Assembly: GCF_002803085.1 (NCBI RefSeq)
Contig: NZ_NNBJ01000020.1
Span: forward strand, 1-64,000
Direction: 5' to 3'
Source of the DNA: Streptomyces sp. CB01201
GTDB lineage: Bacteria > Actinomycetota > Actinomycetes > Streptomycetales > Streptomycetaceae
DNA: 64,000 bases
Below, piece by piece: positions 54,105-63,987 of the stretch. Numbering within the stretch: the first letter of the stretch is position 1; the number at the start of each line of letters is the position of its first letter. A program made the translations under genes and the position numbers. The notes beneath the pieces were generated by a model. That model was not told the DNA's origin, did no database searches, and was given only the letters and a program-made list of their open reading frames with translations.

Positions 54105-54128
54105 TTGAAGCTGAGCAACCTTGGCGGT

Positions 54129-54770
54129 ATGATCGACCTCATGCCCGAGACCCAGCCCTCCGCCGAGGCACCTCCGATGGGGCGCCGCGAGCGCAAGAAG
54201 GCCGCCACCCGTCAGGCCATCGCCGATGCCGCGCTCCGCCTGTTCCTGGAGCGCGGATACGACGACGTCGGCATCCGGGAGATCGCGGACGAGGCGGACG
54301 TGTCCACCACCACCCTGTTCAAGCACTTCCCGGTCAAGGAGGCCCTCGTCTTCGACGAGGAAGCCGACCAGGAGGCCCTGCTGCTCGCCGCCGTCCACGA
54401 CCGCCCGAAGGGCCGGTCGATCCCGGCGGCCCTGCGGGAACATGCGCTGCGCTACCGCATGGCGGCGACCGGGAGCGATGCCCGCTTCACCGCGTTCTTC
54501 GAGCTGATCGACACCACCCCGGCCCTGCGCGACTACGTCCAGGCCATGTGGCTACGGCACACCGAGGCGCTCGCCCACGCGATCGCGGAGGAGTGCGGCC
54601 TGCCCGAGGACGATCCCGGCTGCACCGCGCTGGCCCACTTCGCACTCGAAGCCCCCCGCGCCGCCCGCGGCCACGACGACCCCCGCCGGGCCGTCGAGCG
54701 GGCCTTCGACCTTCTGGAACACGGCTGGCAGCCTGATCCGCCGAAGCGCACACGGCCCGGCGGACGTTAG
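54129..54770 (+). CDS. TetR-family regulator of efflux
   Basis: A 213-residue TetR protein. The HTH is AIADAALRLFLERGYDDVGIREIADEADVSTTTLFKHFPVKEALV (about residues 30-75) and the C-terminal domain is of the MftR-like type (YRMAATGSDARFTAFFELIDTTPALRDY). It is divergent from the DHA2 pump and likely represses it. The ATG at 54129 or one four codons later (54141) could be used. Confidence 0.9.
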   Translation: MIDLMPETQPSAEAPPMGRRERKKAATRQAIADAALRLFLERGYDDVGIREIADEADVSTTTLFKHFPVKEALVFDEEADQEALLLAAVHDRPKGRSIPAALREHALRYRMAATGSDARFTAFFELIDTTPALRDYVQAMWLRHTEALAHAIAEECGLPEDDPGCTALAHFALEAPRAARGHDDPRRAVERAFDLLEHGWQPDPPKRTRPGGR

Positions 54771-54929
54771 GCCAGGCCCACCCGAGTCCACCCGAGGTGT
54801 CGGCGGCGATGAGTTCCGCCGGGTTCCGCGGTCATAGATCATGGTCGGTACGCCGCGTCCCCGAGCACGGCCGAAGCGCCCCGACCCGAACGGGCCGCCC
54901 GTCGGACACGAGACACCGAGGAACAACAG

Positions 54930-55502
54930 ATGCGCACCCTGATCAGTACCGCCTTCATCTCCCTCGACGGCGTGGTCGAGGCCCCCGGCGGGGAGGCCGG
55001 ATACCGGAACGCCGGGTGGACCTTCAAGAACGTCGACTTCCTGCCCGAGGCGTTCGACATCAAGGGCCGGGAGCAGCAGGAGGCCACCGCGATGCTGCTG
55101 GGCCGGAACAGCTACGAAGCGTTCAGCCAGGTGTGGCCCGACATGCCGGACTTCGCCGGCTACAAGGTGATGCCGAAGTACGTCGTCTCCACCACCCTCG
55201 CCGAGGACGACCTGGTGTCGAACTGGGGCGAGACGACGATCCTGCGCTCGCTCGACGACGTCGCCGCGCTGAAGAACACCGAAGGCGGCCCGATCATCAT
55301 CCACGGCAGCGCCGAGCTGAACCAGGCCCTGTCGGACGCCGGCCTGATCGACCGCTACCACCTGCTGGTCTTCCCGCTGCTGCTCGGCGCGGGCAAGCGG
55401 CTCTTCAGCACCACGGACAAGGACACCCAGAGGCTGAAGCTCGTCGAGCACGAGGCCTACGCCAACGGGTTGCAAAAGCAGGTCTTCGACGTCGTCCGCT
55501 GA
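54930..55502 (+). CDS. dihydrofolate reductase family (RibD C-terminal) protein
   Basis: A 190-residue reductase-fold protein. RTLISTAFISLDGVVEAPGG, MLLGRNSYEAF, KYVVSTTLAEDDL and IIIHGSAELNQALSDAGLIDRYHLLVFPLLLGAGKRLF match the YyaP/RibD_C family, which binds NADPH. True folate reductase activity is not expected. GAGGAA precedes the ATG. It stands alone between the TetR gene and a convergent two-component operon. Confidence 0.9.
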   Translation: MRTLISTAFISLDGVVEAPGGEAGYRNAGWTFKNVDFLPEAFDIKGREQQEATAMLLGRNSYEAFSQVWPDMPDFAGYKVMPKYVVSTTLAEDDLVSNWGETTILRSLDDVAALKNTEGGPIIIHGSAELNQALSDAGLIDRYHLLVFPLLLGAGKRLFSTTDKDTQRLKLVEHEAYANGLQKQVFDVVR

Positions 55503-55514
55503 TCCGCCCGCCAC

Positions 55515-55540
55515 GCCCGCGGCCGTTCGCGGGCGGCTTT
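55515..55540. terminator. hairpin terminator
   Basis: GCCCGCG (55515-55521) pairs with CGCGGGC (55528-55534) around GCCGTT, followed by GGCTTT. It separates the convergent reductase and response-regulator genes. Confidence 0.6.
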
Positions 55541-56206
55541 CTACGCCGGTCTCACGAGCCGGGTCTCATAGGCGAACACCACGGCCTGGACCCGGTCGCG
55601 CAGCTCCAGTTTGACCAGGATCCGGTTCAGATGTGTCTTCACCGTCGCCTCCGCCAGATGCAGGACGGCGGCGATCTCCGTGTTGGACAGCCCCCGGCCC
55701 ACTTCCGTGAGCACTTCGCGTTCGCGGGCGGTGAGCCGGCCGAGCCGGTCGTCCAGACCGGCCCGGTCGGTCCCGGACGGGAGTTGATGGGCGAAGTTCT
55801 CCAGGAGCAGCCGTGTGACGCGCGGAGCGACCACCGCGTCGCCGGCCGCGACCGAGCGGATCGCGGCGAGCAGTTCCTGCGGCAGCGCGTTCTTGAGCAG
55901 AAAACCCGAGGCTCCCGCCCGAAGCCCCGCGAAGGCGTACTCGTCCAGGTCGAACGTGGTCAGGATGAGGACCCTCGAACGCGGTGACTCGGCGACGATG
56001 CGCTCGGTCGCCTCGATGCCGTCGGTGCCGGGCATCCGGACGTCCATCAGCACGACATCGGGCCGCAACTCGCGGGTGAGCCGGGCGGCTTCGGCGCCGT
56101 CGCCGGCCTCGCCGACGGGCTCCATGTCGGCCTGCGCGTCGAGCACCATGGTGAAGGCCATGCGCAGCAGGGGCTCGTCGTCGACGAGCAGGACACGAAT
56201 GGGCAT
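55541..56206 (-). CDS. NarL/LuxR-type response regulator
   Basis: A 221-residue regulator: receiver IRVLLVDDEPLLRMAF with the phosphoacceptor Asp in VVLMDVRMPGTDG, then a LuxR HTH (about residues 155-215, LTAREREVLTEVGRGLSNTEIAAVLHLAEATVKTHLNRILVKL). The ATG at 56206 is 4 bases after the kinase stop. It is expected to control the ABC transporter of the same operon; an inverted repeat at 59386-59403 is a candidate site. Confidence 0.92.
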   Translation of the reverse strand: MPIRVLLVDDEPLLRMAFTMVLDAQADMEPVGEAGDGAEAARLTRELRPDVVLMDVRMPGTDGIEATERIVAESPRSRVLILTTFDLDEYAFAGLRAGASGFLLKNALPQELLAAIRSVAAGDAVVAPRVTRLLLENFAHQLPSGTDRAGLDDRLGRLTAREREVLTEVGRGLSNTEIAAVLHLAEATVKTHLNRILVKLELRDRVQAVVFAYETRLVRPA

Positions 56207-56210
56207 GCGG

Positions 56211-57428
56211 CTACGCTTCGTTCTGGTTGAGGGCGAGTACGGCGCGGACCTGCCAGCCACCGCCGGGGCGGGGCCCGGCCGTCAGTTCGCCGTTGTAGGC
56301 CGCGGCCCGCTCGCGCATTCCGTGCAGGCCGTGACCGGTCGTGCCGGCGGGCAGCGCGCCGCCGGGCCCGTCGTCGGTGACGTCGACGGTGATCCGCTGC
56401 TCGGCGCAGCTCACGTACACGGACGCGCTGGTGCCGGCCGGTGTGTGCTTGAGGGTGTTGGTGAGGGCTTCCTGGACCAGGCGGTAGACCGTCAGCTGGG
56501 CCGCCGCCGGAGCACCGGACGGATCGCCCTTGACGGTGAGGCGGGTGGGCAGCCCCGCGGCGCGCACCTGGTCGGCCAGCGGTTCCAGCTGGGCGATGGC
56601 CGGCATCGGGTGGCGCAGGGCGTCCGGCTCGTCGGCGCGCAGCACGCCGAGGAAGCGCCGCATGTCGGTGATCGCCTGGCGTCCGGTGGTGGAGACCTGG
56701 CGCATCGCCGTCGTGGCCCGCTCGGGGGCCCGGTCCTGTGCGAACACCGCGCCGTCGGCGAGGGCCACCATGACGGACAGGTTGTGCGTGACGATGTCGT
56801 GCATCTCGCGGGCGATCCGGGAGCGTTCTCCCGCCACGGCGAGCTGGGCCTGCTGGTCCCGCTCGCGCTCCAGGCGCTGGGCGCGCTCTTCGAGCAGCGC
56901 CATCGCGGCGCGCCGGCCGCGCATGTTGATGCCGATGACCGAGGCGGCGACGACCATCGCGGAGAGCCCGATGAACGTCTCGGCTCCCCGGTCGTCCGGC
57001 GCCCAGCGGAGCGCGGCCAGCAGCACACCGCCCTGGAGCACCCCGATGGCCGCCCGGACGCGCCGCCCGCTCGCATGGGCGGCGACCGTGTACAGGCCGA
57101 TGAGCAGGGCGATGTCCGCCGGGAGCCGCACATCGTCAAGCCACTGGACGAACGCGACCGCCGACATCGTCAGGAACACGGCGAGGGGTGCCCGCCGGCG
57201 CCACACGAGCGGCGCCACCATCGGGGCGGTGAAGCCCACGATGGTCCAGGGGTGGTCGTGCAGCGGCCGGCGTGCCATGCCGGTGAGGGCAAGGAAGACG
57301 GCGGCCGCGAAGACGGCGTCGACCGTGCGCGGCGACAGCCGGGCGCGCGCCCGGAGCCGGACGCGCACCACGAGTGCGCGCCACGACTCCAGCCACTGCC
57401 GCGCCGCGCCCGCGTACGCGTACGTCAT
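56211..57428 (-). CDS. two-component sensor kinase (NarX/DesK type)
   Basis: A 405-residue kinase. Four or five hydrophobic segments (about residues 35-165) are followed by a HisKA_3 domain (RSRIAREMHDIVTHNLSVMV) with the phosphorylated His in EMHD and an HATPase (VQEALTNTLKHTP, DDGPGG, GHGLHGMRERAAAY). The lack of a large external domain suggests sensing within the membrane, as in kinases coupled to ABC transporters. Confidence 0.92.
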   Translation of the reverse strand: MTYAYAGAARQWLESWRALVVRVRLRARARLSPRTVDAVFAAAVFLALTGMARRPLHDHPWTIVGFTAPMVAPLVWRRRAPLAVFLTMSAVAFVQWLDDVRLPADIALLIGLYTVAAHASGRRVRAAIGVLQGGVLLAALRWAPDDRGAETFIGLSAMVVAASVIGINMRGRRAAMALLEERAQRLERERDQQAQLAVAGERSRIAREMHDIVTHNLSVMVALADGAVFAQDRAPERATTAMRQVSTTGRQAITDMRRFLGVLRADEPDALRHPMPAIAQLEPLADQVRAAGLPTRLTVKGDPSGAPAAAQLTVYRLVQEALTNTLKHTPAGTSASVYVSCAEQRITVDVTDDGPGGALPAGTTGHGLHGMRERAAAYNGELTAGPRPGGGWQVRAVLALNQNEA

Positions 57429-57492
57429 GACCGCGCCCGGCAGGGCGGCCGGCGCACGGCGTCACCGGCTGGTGAACCCGCCGCCGGCTTCA

Positions 57493-58308
57493 TCAGGCGT
57501 CCCGCCGCTTGAGCGCCACTCCCGCCCCGGCCAGCGCGATCAGCGCGTAGAGGCAGAAGAATGCGAACCCGGTCCATGGGGCCAGCGTATGCGGCTCCTG
57601 ATGGATGTGGAGCAGGCCCTGTCCGGCCGTGCTCGGCAGGTACGGGTTGATGTTCTGGAACCACGAGGACGGCAGGGCCTCCGCGAGCACCGGCAGGACG
57701 AGGAGCACGCCGAACACGGTGGCGATGCCGCCCGCCGTGTTGCGGATCAGGGCGCCGAAGGCCACTCCCAGCAGGCCCACGACCGTGAGGTAGAGCCCGG
57801 CGCCGAGGACCGCGCGCACCACGCCGGGTGCGCTCAGCGAAGTGCCCAGATGGTGGCCGGACATGGCGGCCTGGCCGATGAGGAACGCCACCAGCGAGGC
57901 GGCCGTGGTCAGCACCCACGCCACCACGCCGTACACCAGGGCCTTGGCCCACAGAACGGGCAGCCGGCGGGGCACCGCGGACAGCGAGGCACGGATCATG
58001 CCGGTCGCGTACTCACCGCTGACGACGAGGACGCCGAGCACGCCGACGGCGAGCTGGGCCAGGTAGAAGCCGCGCAGGCTGACCAGCGTCGGGTCGAAGT
58101 GGGCCTTCTCGTCCGCGGGCAGATGGGCCCAGCGGTCGGCTGTGAAGTAGCTGAACAGCAGACCGAGACCGATCATCGCGAGCACGGCCGCGAGCAGGGT
58201 GAAGAGCGTGGACCGCAGCGAACGCAGCTTGATCCACTCGGAGTGGATCACCCGGGCCTGCGTCACCTCGCCCCGGGCCGCGGCGGGGATGAGGGATGCC
58301 GTCGTCAT
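57493..58308 (-). CDS. ABC-2 type permease
   Basis: A 271-residue, six-helix permease. [25 protein letters not shown] and [30 protein letters not shown] are typical of bacitracin/lantibiotic-resistance-type transporters. Its ATG overlaps the ATPase stop by 4 bases. The kinase gene follows 64 bases later. Confidence 0.9.
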   Translation of the reverse strand: MTTASLIPAAARGEVTQARVIHSEWIKLRSLRSTLFTLLAAVLAMIGLGLLFSYFTADRWAHLPADEKAHFDPTLVSLRGFYLAQLAVGVLGVLVVSGEYATGMIRASLSAVPRRLPVLWAKALVYGVVAWVLTTAASLVAFLIGQAAMSGHHLGTSLSAPGVVRAVLGAGLYLTVVGLLGVAFGALIRNTAGGIATVFGVLLVLPVLAEALPSSWFQNINPYLPSTAGQGLLHIHQEPHTLAPWTGFAFFCLYALIALAGAGVALKRRDA

Positions 58309-59249
58309 GCCGCACTTCCTTCGCTGCCCGCGGCGACCAGCTCGGGCGCCGGGGCCTGGAACTCCACGGCGTCCCTGGTGAGTTCCATGAACGCCTCTTC
58401 GAGCGAGGCCTGCTGTGGGGTGAGTTCAGCGAGGGCGATGGCGTGGTCGGCCGCCACGCGACCGATGCGGTCGCTGCTCAGGCCGGTCACTTCGAGGACG
58501 CCGGGCGCGCGCGATTCGACCGTGACGTCGGGAGCCGCGAGCAGTGCGCGCAGCTTCTCCGCGTCCTCGGTCCGTACCCGCACCACATCGCCCGCGGCCT
58601 GCGCGGTGAACTCCGCCACCGAGGTGTCGGCGATCAGCCGGCCGCGCCCGATCACGATCAAGTGCTCGGCGGTCAGCGCCATTTCGGACATCAGGTGCGA
58701 GGACACCAGGACCGTACGGCCCTCGGCGGCCAGCCCCTTGAGGAGATTGCGTATCCACAGGATGCCCTCGGGGTCGAGACCGTTGACCGGCTCGTCCAGG
58801 ATCACCGTCGCGGGGTCGCCGAGCAGCGCACTGGCGATGCCGAGCCGCTGCCCCATGCCGAGCGAGAAGCCGCCCACTCGCTTCTTCGCCACCTCGCGCA
58901 GCCCGACCAGGTCGATCACCTCGTTCACCCGGCGCGCCGGGATGCCGGTGGTGGCGGCGAGGGCAAGCAGGTGGTTGTAGGCGCTGCGGCCGGTGTGGAT
59001 GGCCCGCGCCTCCAGCATCGCCCCCACCTCGTGCAGCGGCGCCCGGTGCTCGGCGTAACTCCTGCCGTTCACGACCGCGCGCCCCGAGGTGGGGGCGTCG
59101 AGGCCGAGGAGCATCCGCATCGTGGTGGATTTGCCCGCGCCGTTCGGCCCCAGGAACCCCGTGACGATGCCGGGTCGCACGCTGAAGCTGAGGTCCGAGA
59201 CGGCTGTGCGCTCACCGTAGCGTTTGGTGAGGGAATGGGCTTCGATCAT
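58305..59249 (-). CDS. ABC transporter ATPase (BcrA-like)
   Basis: A 314-residue ATPase. Walker A is GPNGAGKST, the signature [12 protein letters not shown], Walker [14 protein letters not shown] and the switch His is in LVSSHLM. The [10 protein letters not shown] segment near the end is typical of the BcrA/CcmA group. AAGGA precedes the ATG at 59249. First gene of ATPase-permease-kinase-regulator, a self-regulated export or resistance module. Confidence 0.92.
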   Translation of the reverse strand: MIEAHSLTKRYGERTAVSDLSFSVRPGIVTGFLGPNGAGKSTTMRMLLGLDAPTSGRAVVNGRSYAEHRAPLHEVGAMLEARAIHTGRSAYNHLLALAATTGIPARRVNEVIDLVGLREVAKKRVGGFSLGMGQRLGIASALLGDPATVILDEPVNGLDPEGILWIRNLLKGLAAEGRTVLVSSHLMSEMALTAEHLIVIGRGRLIADTSVAEFTAQAAGDVVRVRTEDAEKLRALLAAPDVTVESRAPGVLEVTGLSSDRIGRVAADHAIALAELTPQQASLEEAFMELTRDAVEFQAPAPELVAAGSEGSAA

Positions 59250-59385
59250 GAAAGGTCCTTGCGCGAAAAGGTCGATCGGGAGTCCGAACCGGACGCTGCC
59301 CACGCTAGGCCCGGGCTCCCCGGCCCCACGACGGCCCACGGACCGACATCACGGGGCTCCGTGTGCACCCCGGGATGGATCGTCA

Positions 59386-59403
59386 GTACATCTGGCGGTG
59401 TAC
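59386..59403. promoter_or_regulatory. GTACA-N8-TGTAC inverted repeat
   Basis: Five-base arms GTACA (59386-59390) and TGTAC (59399-59403), 137 bases upstream of the ABC ATPase start. The position suits the operator of the NarL-type regulator at the end of that operon, but short arms make this tentative. Confidence 0.3.
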
Positions 59404-59831
59404 GCACGGGCCGGCCGGTGTCGGAGCCGCGGCGCGTCAGCCGCGGCTGCTGCCGCTGCTGCCGCACCCCGGCCAAGGTGTCGTACCTGGACCACGTGGC
59501 CCGGCCAACAGCACTGCCACGCCCCGGCCGTGGGCGAGCGGGCCCGGCCCGGCGACAGGCGACATCGGCCTGGTCCCCCAGCAAATCCCAGCCCGGAATG
59601 GTGCGTCGCCTCCTGCGCCGACATCGCGCGAACCGGTCAGCACGCTTAACAACTCCGTCGGCCGGCCGACGCCTGGAAACGCCCCGTGACATGCGACGAG
59701 GTCCGAGCCCGCCAGACGTCCGCGTGGGCACCGATGCCACCCGGCCCGCCTCACCGCGTGTTCGGCCCGCCCACTCGACACCACACCCCCGTCACGAGAT
59801 CGCGCGCCACCACCGCTCTGCCAGGAGCCGA

Positions 59832-59846
59832 TCTGCCCGGGGCAGA
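59832..59846 (+). promoter_or_regulatory. PopR box
   Basis: TCTGCCCGGGGCAGA fits TCTGCC-N3-GGCAGA, the sequence I recall as the PopR target upstream of clpP3 in Streptomyces lividans. An extra half-site TCTGCC occurs at 59817-59822. It lies 81 bases upstream of clpP3; popR is encoded two genes further on. Confidence 0.82.
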
Positions 59847-59927
59847 GAACGGTTCCGCCACCCGCCCCCGCGGCGCAGGCTGAAGGAAACGACCGCCCTT
59901 CGTCACGCAGCCCGAGGAGGCCGCCCG

Positions 59928-60563
59928 ATGAGTTCCCGCTTCACCGCCGAGGAAGGCGACACCCCCATCACCCGCTACGACGACCATCTGTCCGCCCAGC
60001 TCCTGGACCAGCGGATCATCGTCCTGGGAACCCAGGTCGACGACGTCTCCGCCAACCGCATCTGCGCGCAGCTCCTGCTGCTCTCGGCGGAGGATCCGCG
60101 CACCGACATCGCGCTCTACATCAACTCCCCCGGCGGATCGGTCACGGCAGGTCTGGCCATCCACGACACCATGCAGCTGATCCCCAACGACGTGGCGACG
60201 CTGGCCATGGGATTCGCCGCCAGCATGGGGCAGTTCCTGCTGACCGTGGGCACCAAGGGCAAGCGGTACGCCCTGCCCAACTCGCGGATCATGATGCATC
60301 AGCCCTCGGGTGGCATCGGCGGTGTCGCCGCCGACATCGCGATCCAGGCGGAGAGCCTGGAGTTCACCAAGCGGACCATGGAGAAGCTCATTGCCGAGCA
60401 CACCGGGCAGTCACCGGAGACGGTGTCCCGGGACGGCGACCGCGACCGCTGGTTCACCGCCGAACAGGCCCTGGAGTACGGGATGGTGGACCACGTCCTG
60501 ACCTCCCTCGACTCCGTCCGCCCCGCCGCGTCGAGGGCCCGCACGGGCCTCGGCATCCGCTGA
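59928..60563 (+). CDS. clpP3: ATP-dependent Clp protease proteolytic subunit ClpP3
   Basis: A 211-residue ClpP. The catalytic Ser lies in GFAASMGQF, the His in [11 protein letters not shown] and the Asp follows in the C-terminal handle ([21 protein letters not shown]). [15 protein letters not shown] is the oxyanion strand. It forms tetradecamers with a Clp ATPase partner. In Streptomyces, clpP3-clpP4 is a backup protease switched on by PopR when ClpP1/P2 fail. GAGGAGG at 59914-59920 precedes the ATG. Confidence 0.93.
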   Translation: MSSRFTAEEGDTPITRYDDHLSAQLLDQRIIVLGTQVDDVSANRICAQLLLLSAEDPRTDIALYINSPGGSVTAGLAIHDTMQLIPNDVATLAMGFAASMGQFLLTVGTKGKRYALPNSRIMMHQPSGGIGGVAADIAIQAESLEFTKRTMEKLIAEHTGQSPETVSRDGDRDRWFTAEQALEYGMVDHVLTSLDSVRPAASRARTGLGIR

Positions 60564-60585
60564 TCACCCCCGAAGGAGGCACCCC

Positions 60586-61191
60586 ATGAGCCAGTACACG
60601 ATCCCCAACGTCATCGAGCGCACCCCGAACGGTGAACGCGTCGCCGACATCTACAGCGCGCTGCTGTCCGAACGCATCGTCTTTCTCGGTACGGAGATTG
60701 ACGACGGCGTGGCCAACGTCATCACCGCGCAGCTGCTCCACCTGGAGTCCGCCACCCCCGAGAGCGAGATCTCCATCTACATCAACTCGCCCGGCGGATC
60801 GGTCACTTCACTGATGGCGATCTACGACACCATGAGCTTCATCTCCTCCCCCATCGCCACCTACTGCATCGGCCAGGCCGCCTCCACCGCCGCAGTCCTG
60901 CTGTCCGGCGGCGACCCGGGGCGCCGCTTCGTGCTCGAACACTCCCGGGTGCTGCTCGGCCAGCCCGCCAGTGGCGGCCGCCAGGGCACCGCCGCCGACC
61001 TGGCGGTGCAGGCCAGGGAGATGCAACGGATCCGCGCCCAGGTGGAAGAGGTGCTCGCCCGGCACACCGGACACGAGCGGGCCCGACTCCGCGCCGACAT
61101 GGACCGCGACAAAATCTTCACGGCGCAGGAGGCGGTGGAGTACGGGCTCGCCGACGAAGTGATCAGGAAGCGCGTGCTCGTACCGTCCTGA
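60586..61191 (+). CDS. clpP4: ClpP4, ClpP paralogue lacking the catalytic His
   Basis: A 201-residue ClpP-fold protein. [15 protein letters not shown] and the Ser region [13 protein letters not shown] are present, but the catalytic His position reads [10 protein letters not shown], with Gly instead of His. It is therefore probably inactive on its own and works as a partner of ClpP3 in mixed rings. AAGGAGG precedes the ATG, 22 bases after the clpP3 stop, so the two are one operon. Confidence 0.92.
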   Translation: MSQYTIPNVIERTPNGERVADIYSALLSERIVFLGTEIDDGVANVITAQLLHLESATPESEISIYINSPGGSVTSLMAIYDTMSFISSPIATYCIGQAASTAAVLLSGGDPGRRFVLEHSRVLLGQPASGGRQGTAADLAVQAREMQRIRAQVEEVLARHTGHERARLRADMDRDKIFTAQEAVEYGLADEVIRKRVLVPS

Positions 61192-61206
61192 ACAGAGGGT
61201 TTCCGG

Positions 61207-61578
61207 TCAGGCGGCGAGGCAGAGGGCGCCGCCGCGGGTGGGCGCACCCGCACGGCCCGTGGCCGACAGATCGCTGTGCACACGGAGGATCAGGTCGCCG
61301 AGCCCCAGACCGAGCGCGTTCGCCGCGGCCGCGAGGACCTCGGAGGATGCCTCCTTGAGGCCGCGCTCGATCTCCGACAGATACGGCATCGAGATGCGCG
61401 CATCGTCCGCGACCTCCTTCAGGGTCCGCCCCTGCGACTGCCGCTCCCGCCGCAACACACCCCCGACGAGATCGCGCCAGAGAGGTTCCCGGGCGGGCGG
61501 GGCCTTGTCGGAGTCGGACTGCACCAGACGGAGGGGACGCACGGGGACCGGAGCGCTGGGTACGGGTCGGCTGCTCAT
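61207..61578 (-). CDS. popR: PopR, activator of clpP3-clpP4
   Basis: A 123-residue XRE-type regulator. The HTH is LKEVADDARISMPYLSEIERGLKEASSEVLAAAANAL (about residues 55-91), as in ClgR/PopR. The chain ends CLAA; terminal Ala-Ala is the degradation signal described for PopR, by which ClpP1/P2 remove it. When those fail, PopR accumulates and turns on clpP3-clpP4 through the box at 59832. It converges on clpP4 with 15 bases between stops. Confidence 0.9.
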   Translation of the reverse strand: MSSRPVPSAPVPVRPLRLVQSDSDKAPPAREPLWRDLVGGVLRRERQSQGRTLKEVADDARISMPYLSEIERGLKEASSEVLAAAANALGLGLGDLILRVHSDLSATGRAGAPTRGGALCLAA

Positions 61579-61739
61579 GCCGACCAGTATCGGCGGCGGC
61601 GCCGGAGTGCGGCACGGCGTGTCGCTCTGCCCTCAGCCGATCCGCTCTCGGCGAAACCGAGCAGACGACCGATCGGCTCCGCAGTGCGTCGACTTGGACG
61701 GTCATGGATTCCCGGACCGGGGCAGGCATCGGCTGGCCG

Positions 61740-63179
61740 TCAGGTGGAGCTGGCCGGCTTGGGGAGGGTGAACATCAACGCCCACATGACCGTCAGGGCG
61801 GCGATGATGTACCAGATGGTCCCCGCGAAGGCGGTGGTCACAGCGGTGCCGTGGCTGCCCGCGGGCGCGTGGTCGAAGAAGATGAGTGAAGCCGTGGCCA
61901 GGCCGAGGGCCGTGCCCAGTTGCATGGCCGTGTTGAACAGTCCAGCCGCGGATCCGGCGTCGTCGTTGTGGATCCGGCTGAGGGTGAGGCCGGACAGTCC
62001 GGCGCCGATCGCGCCCAGGCCGACCCCGATCAGAAGCATCGGGGCGGCCGCGGCCGCGAACGGCAGGTGGGTGCCGTAGCCGGAGATCAGCAGCTGGTAG
62101 CAGGCCAGGGTGCACACGATCAGCAGCGTTCCCGCCTGCGGTATCCGGCGCAGATGTCGGGCCGCCCACTTGGAGGCGAGCATCGCGCCCGCCATCCCGC
62201 CGACGGAGATGGCGATGTTGGCCGGGGCGAACTGCCACGGCGTCAGGCCGAGGCCGTCCTGCATGAACAGGACCCAGGTCAGCAGGAAGACACCGAGCAT
62301 CAGGCCGAAGACCAGCTGGGCGGCCAGTCCGCCGGCGAACGCCCGGCTCCTGAAGAGGGACAGCGCCATGAGCGCCGAGTCACCCCGGGCCGTCCTGGCC
62401 CGCTGCTGGAGAAGGAACGCGACCAGGACGACCGCGCCGGCAGCGAGCATGGCCAGGCTCCATGTGGGCCAGTGCTGCTCGCCGCCCACGGTGAGGGGGT
62501 AGGCGATCAGCAGCATGGCCGCGGCGGAGAGCACCACACCCATCAGGTCCAGACGCTGGGCCCGCGGGGCGCGGGACTCGGGGAGGAACCGGATTCCGCA
62601 TGCCAGAGTGGCCAGTCCGACGGGCAGATTGATCAGGAAGATCATCTGCCAGCCGAGGCCGGCGATGTCGGCGGCGGTCAGGATGGCGCCCAGGGCCGGC
62701 CCGAGGATGCCGCCGAGCGACATGACCATGCCGTACAGGCCGAACGCGCGTGCACGTCCGGGGCCTTGGAAGGTGACGGCGACGGTGGCCAGGACCTGCG
62801 GCACCATCACCGCTGCCCCGGCGCCCTGAAGGGCGCGTGCGGCCACCAGGAGTTGGGGACCGGTGGCGATCCCGCACAGGAGCGAAGCCAGGGTGAAGCC
62901 GGCTGTTCCGGCGAGGAAGACACGTTTGCGTCCGTAGAGGTCGCCGAGGCGTCCGCCGGTGATCAGGCCGAGAGCGAAGGTGAGCGCGTAGGCGGCCGGG
63001 ATCCACTGCATCGCGGCGCTGGAGGCGCCGGTGTCCGCCTGGATCAGCGGCAGCGCGGTGTAGACGATGGAGGCGTCGAGCGCGTTCATCAGCTCGGCGA
63101 TGAGGACGACGGCCAGAATCACTGAGGTGCCGCTCCCGGCCCGTGCGGGGCGCGGCTGGGTGTGGGTGTTGGTGAACAC
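61740..63179 (-). CDS. MFS drug transporter, DHA2 (14-helix)
   Basis: A 479-residue pump of the EmrB/QacA type: AELMNALDASIVYTALPLIQ in helix 1, GGRLGDLYGRKRVFL (motif A), RALQGAGAAVMVPQVLATV and GMVMSLGGILGPALG (motif C). The GTG at 63179 follows AGGAA. No regulator gene is adjacent in the window; the substrate is unknown. Confidence 0.9.
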   Translation of the reverse strand: MFTNTHTQPRPARAGSGTSVILAVVLIAELMNALDASIVYTALPLIQADTGASSAAMQWIPAAYALTFALGLITGGRLGDLYGRKRVFLAGTAGFTLASLLCGIATGPQLLVAARALQGAGAAVMVPQVLATVAVTFQGPGRARAFGLYGMVMSLGGILGPALGAILTAADIAGLGWQMIFLINLPVGLATLACGIRFLPESRAPRAQRLDLMGVVLSAAAMLLIAYPLTVGGEQHWPTWSLAMLAAGAVVLVAFLLQQRARTARGDSALMALSLFRSRAFAGGLAAQLVFGLMLGVFLLTWVLFMQDGLGLTPWQFAPANIAISVGGMAGAMLASKWAARHLRRIPQAGTLLIVCTLACYQLLISGYGTHLPFAAAAAPMLLIGVGLGAIGAGLSGLTLSRIHNDDAGSAAGLFNTAMQLGTALGLATASLIFFDHAPAGSHGTAVTTAFAGTIWYIIAALTVMWALMFTLPKPASST

Positions 63180-63987
63180 GAGGTTCCTGTTCGCGTGCGG
63201 TGAGGAATCGGGACAGGGGCGGGCCCGGTCAGGCCCCCGTACGCCGACAGCGCGACAGGGTGAGGCGAAGAATTGTTACGGGCCCAGGCCGTGGGAGGGC
63301 GCCGTCGTCGAGGCATGCGTCAGTGGTCCGGCGTGGCGGACGCGACTGGAATGAGCCTCAGAACGAGCGGCTACAGGGCCTGGCGGATCGGATTCTCCTG
63401 GGACGTGCAGGGCCGGGTCCGAACAGTGAGCGGAGCCGACGGGACCCGAAAAGCGTAGAGGACGATTTGTCCTCGGCGCAAAGCGGTCGGGCTCACGGAC
63501 CGTCAGGCGATCGGGGCAGCCTGGGGATCCGGGGCGGGAGGACACGCGGGCCGAGCCGGTCGGGAGGAAGTGTGCGCGAGGCCGCGGCCCGTCGGTGTGG
63601 ATCTCTCTCCAGCACTCGGACGCGCGGCGGATGAGCGTCGGCCGAAAGGAGGATGGTCCGGTGGTGCGAGCCATGTGTAACGTGATGGGCGGTCCTGTTG
63701 TCGCCGATTGAGGTGGACTTTGCGCATCTGAGGTTCATGCCCCTGCTGCCTGCACGGTGTCCACTCCGTGCGGCCCCGCCGCGGTCGGCCATGCCGACGG
63801 TGGTGGCGTGCATGTGACCTCTGCGCCTGCTCGGCATCTCCGGACGCCGCCTGCCGCGCTTCGTGTCCGAGTCCGCATCCCGATGTGTTGCGCTGCCGCC
63901 CTGCCGTCGCCCCACCGATCGCGTGCGATCTCCCACGCACCCGATCCCGTCACCTCAGGTGACGGACCTTTTCCGGTAGGTGACCTC
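63180..63987. other. region without convincing gene
   Basis: About 800 bases upstream of the DHA2 pump. Frames on both strands are Arg/Pro/Gly-rich, overlap one another and show no domain. Except for the palindrome at 63947-63965 I see no repeat or hairpin of note. Confidence 0.4.
63947..63965. promoter_or_regulatory. 19-base palindrome
   Basis: CCGTCACC (63947-63954) and GGTGACGG (63958-63965) are perfect 8-base arms around TCA. A second partial copy, GGTGACCTCATGACC, follows at 63979-63993. It lies just before a possible gene start at 63988 and may be an operator. Confidence 0.4.

Larger units (their letters stand above)
59250..59927. other. intergenic region between ABC operon and clpP3
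   Basis: About 680 bases. I see an inverted repeat GTACA-N8-TGTAC (59386-59403), a palindrome CCACGTGG (59492-59499), the PopR box (59832-59846) and the clpP3 ribosome site GAGGAGG (59914-59920). Reading frames on either strand look like shadows. Confidence 0.5.
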
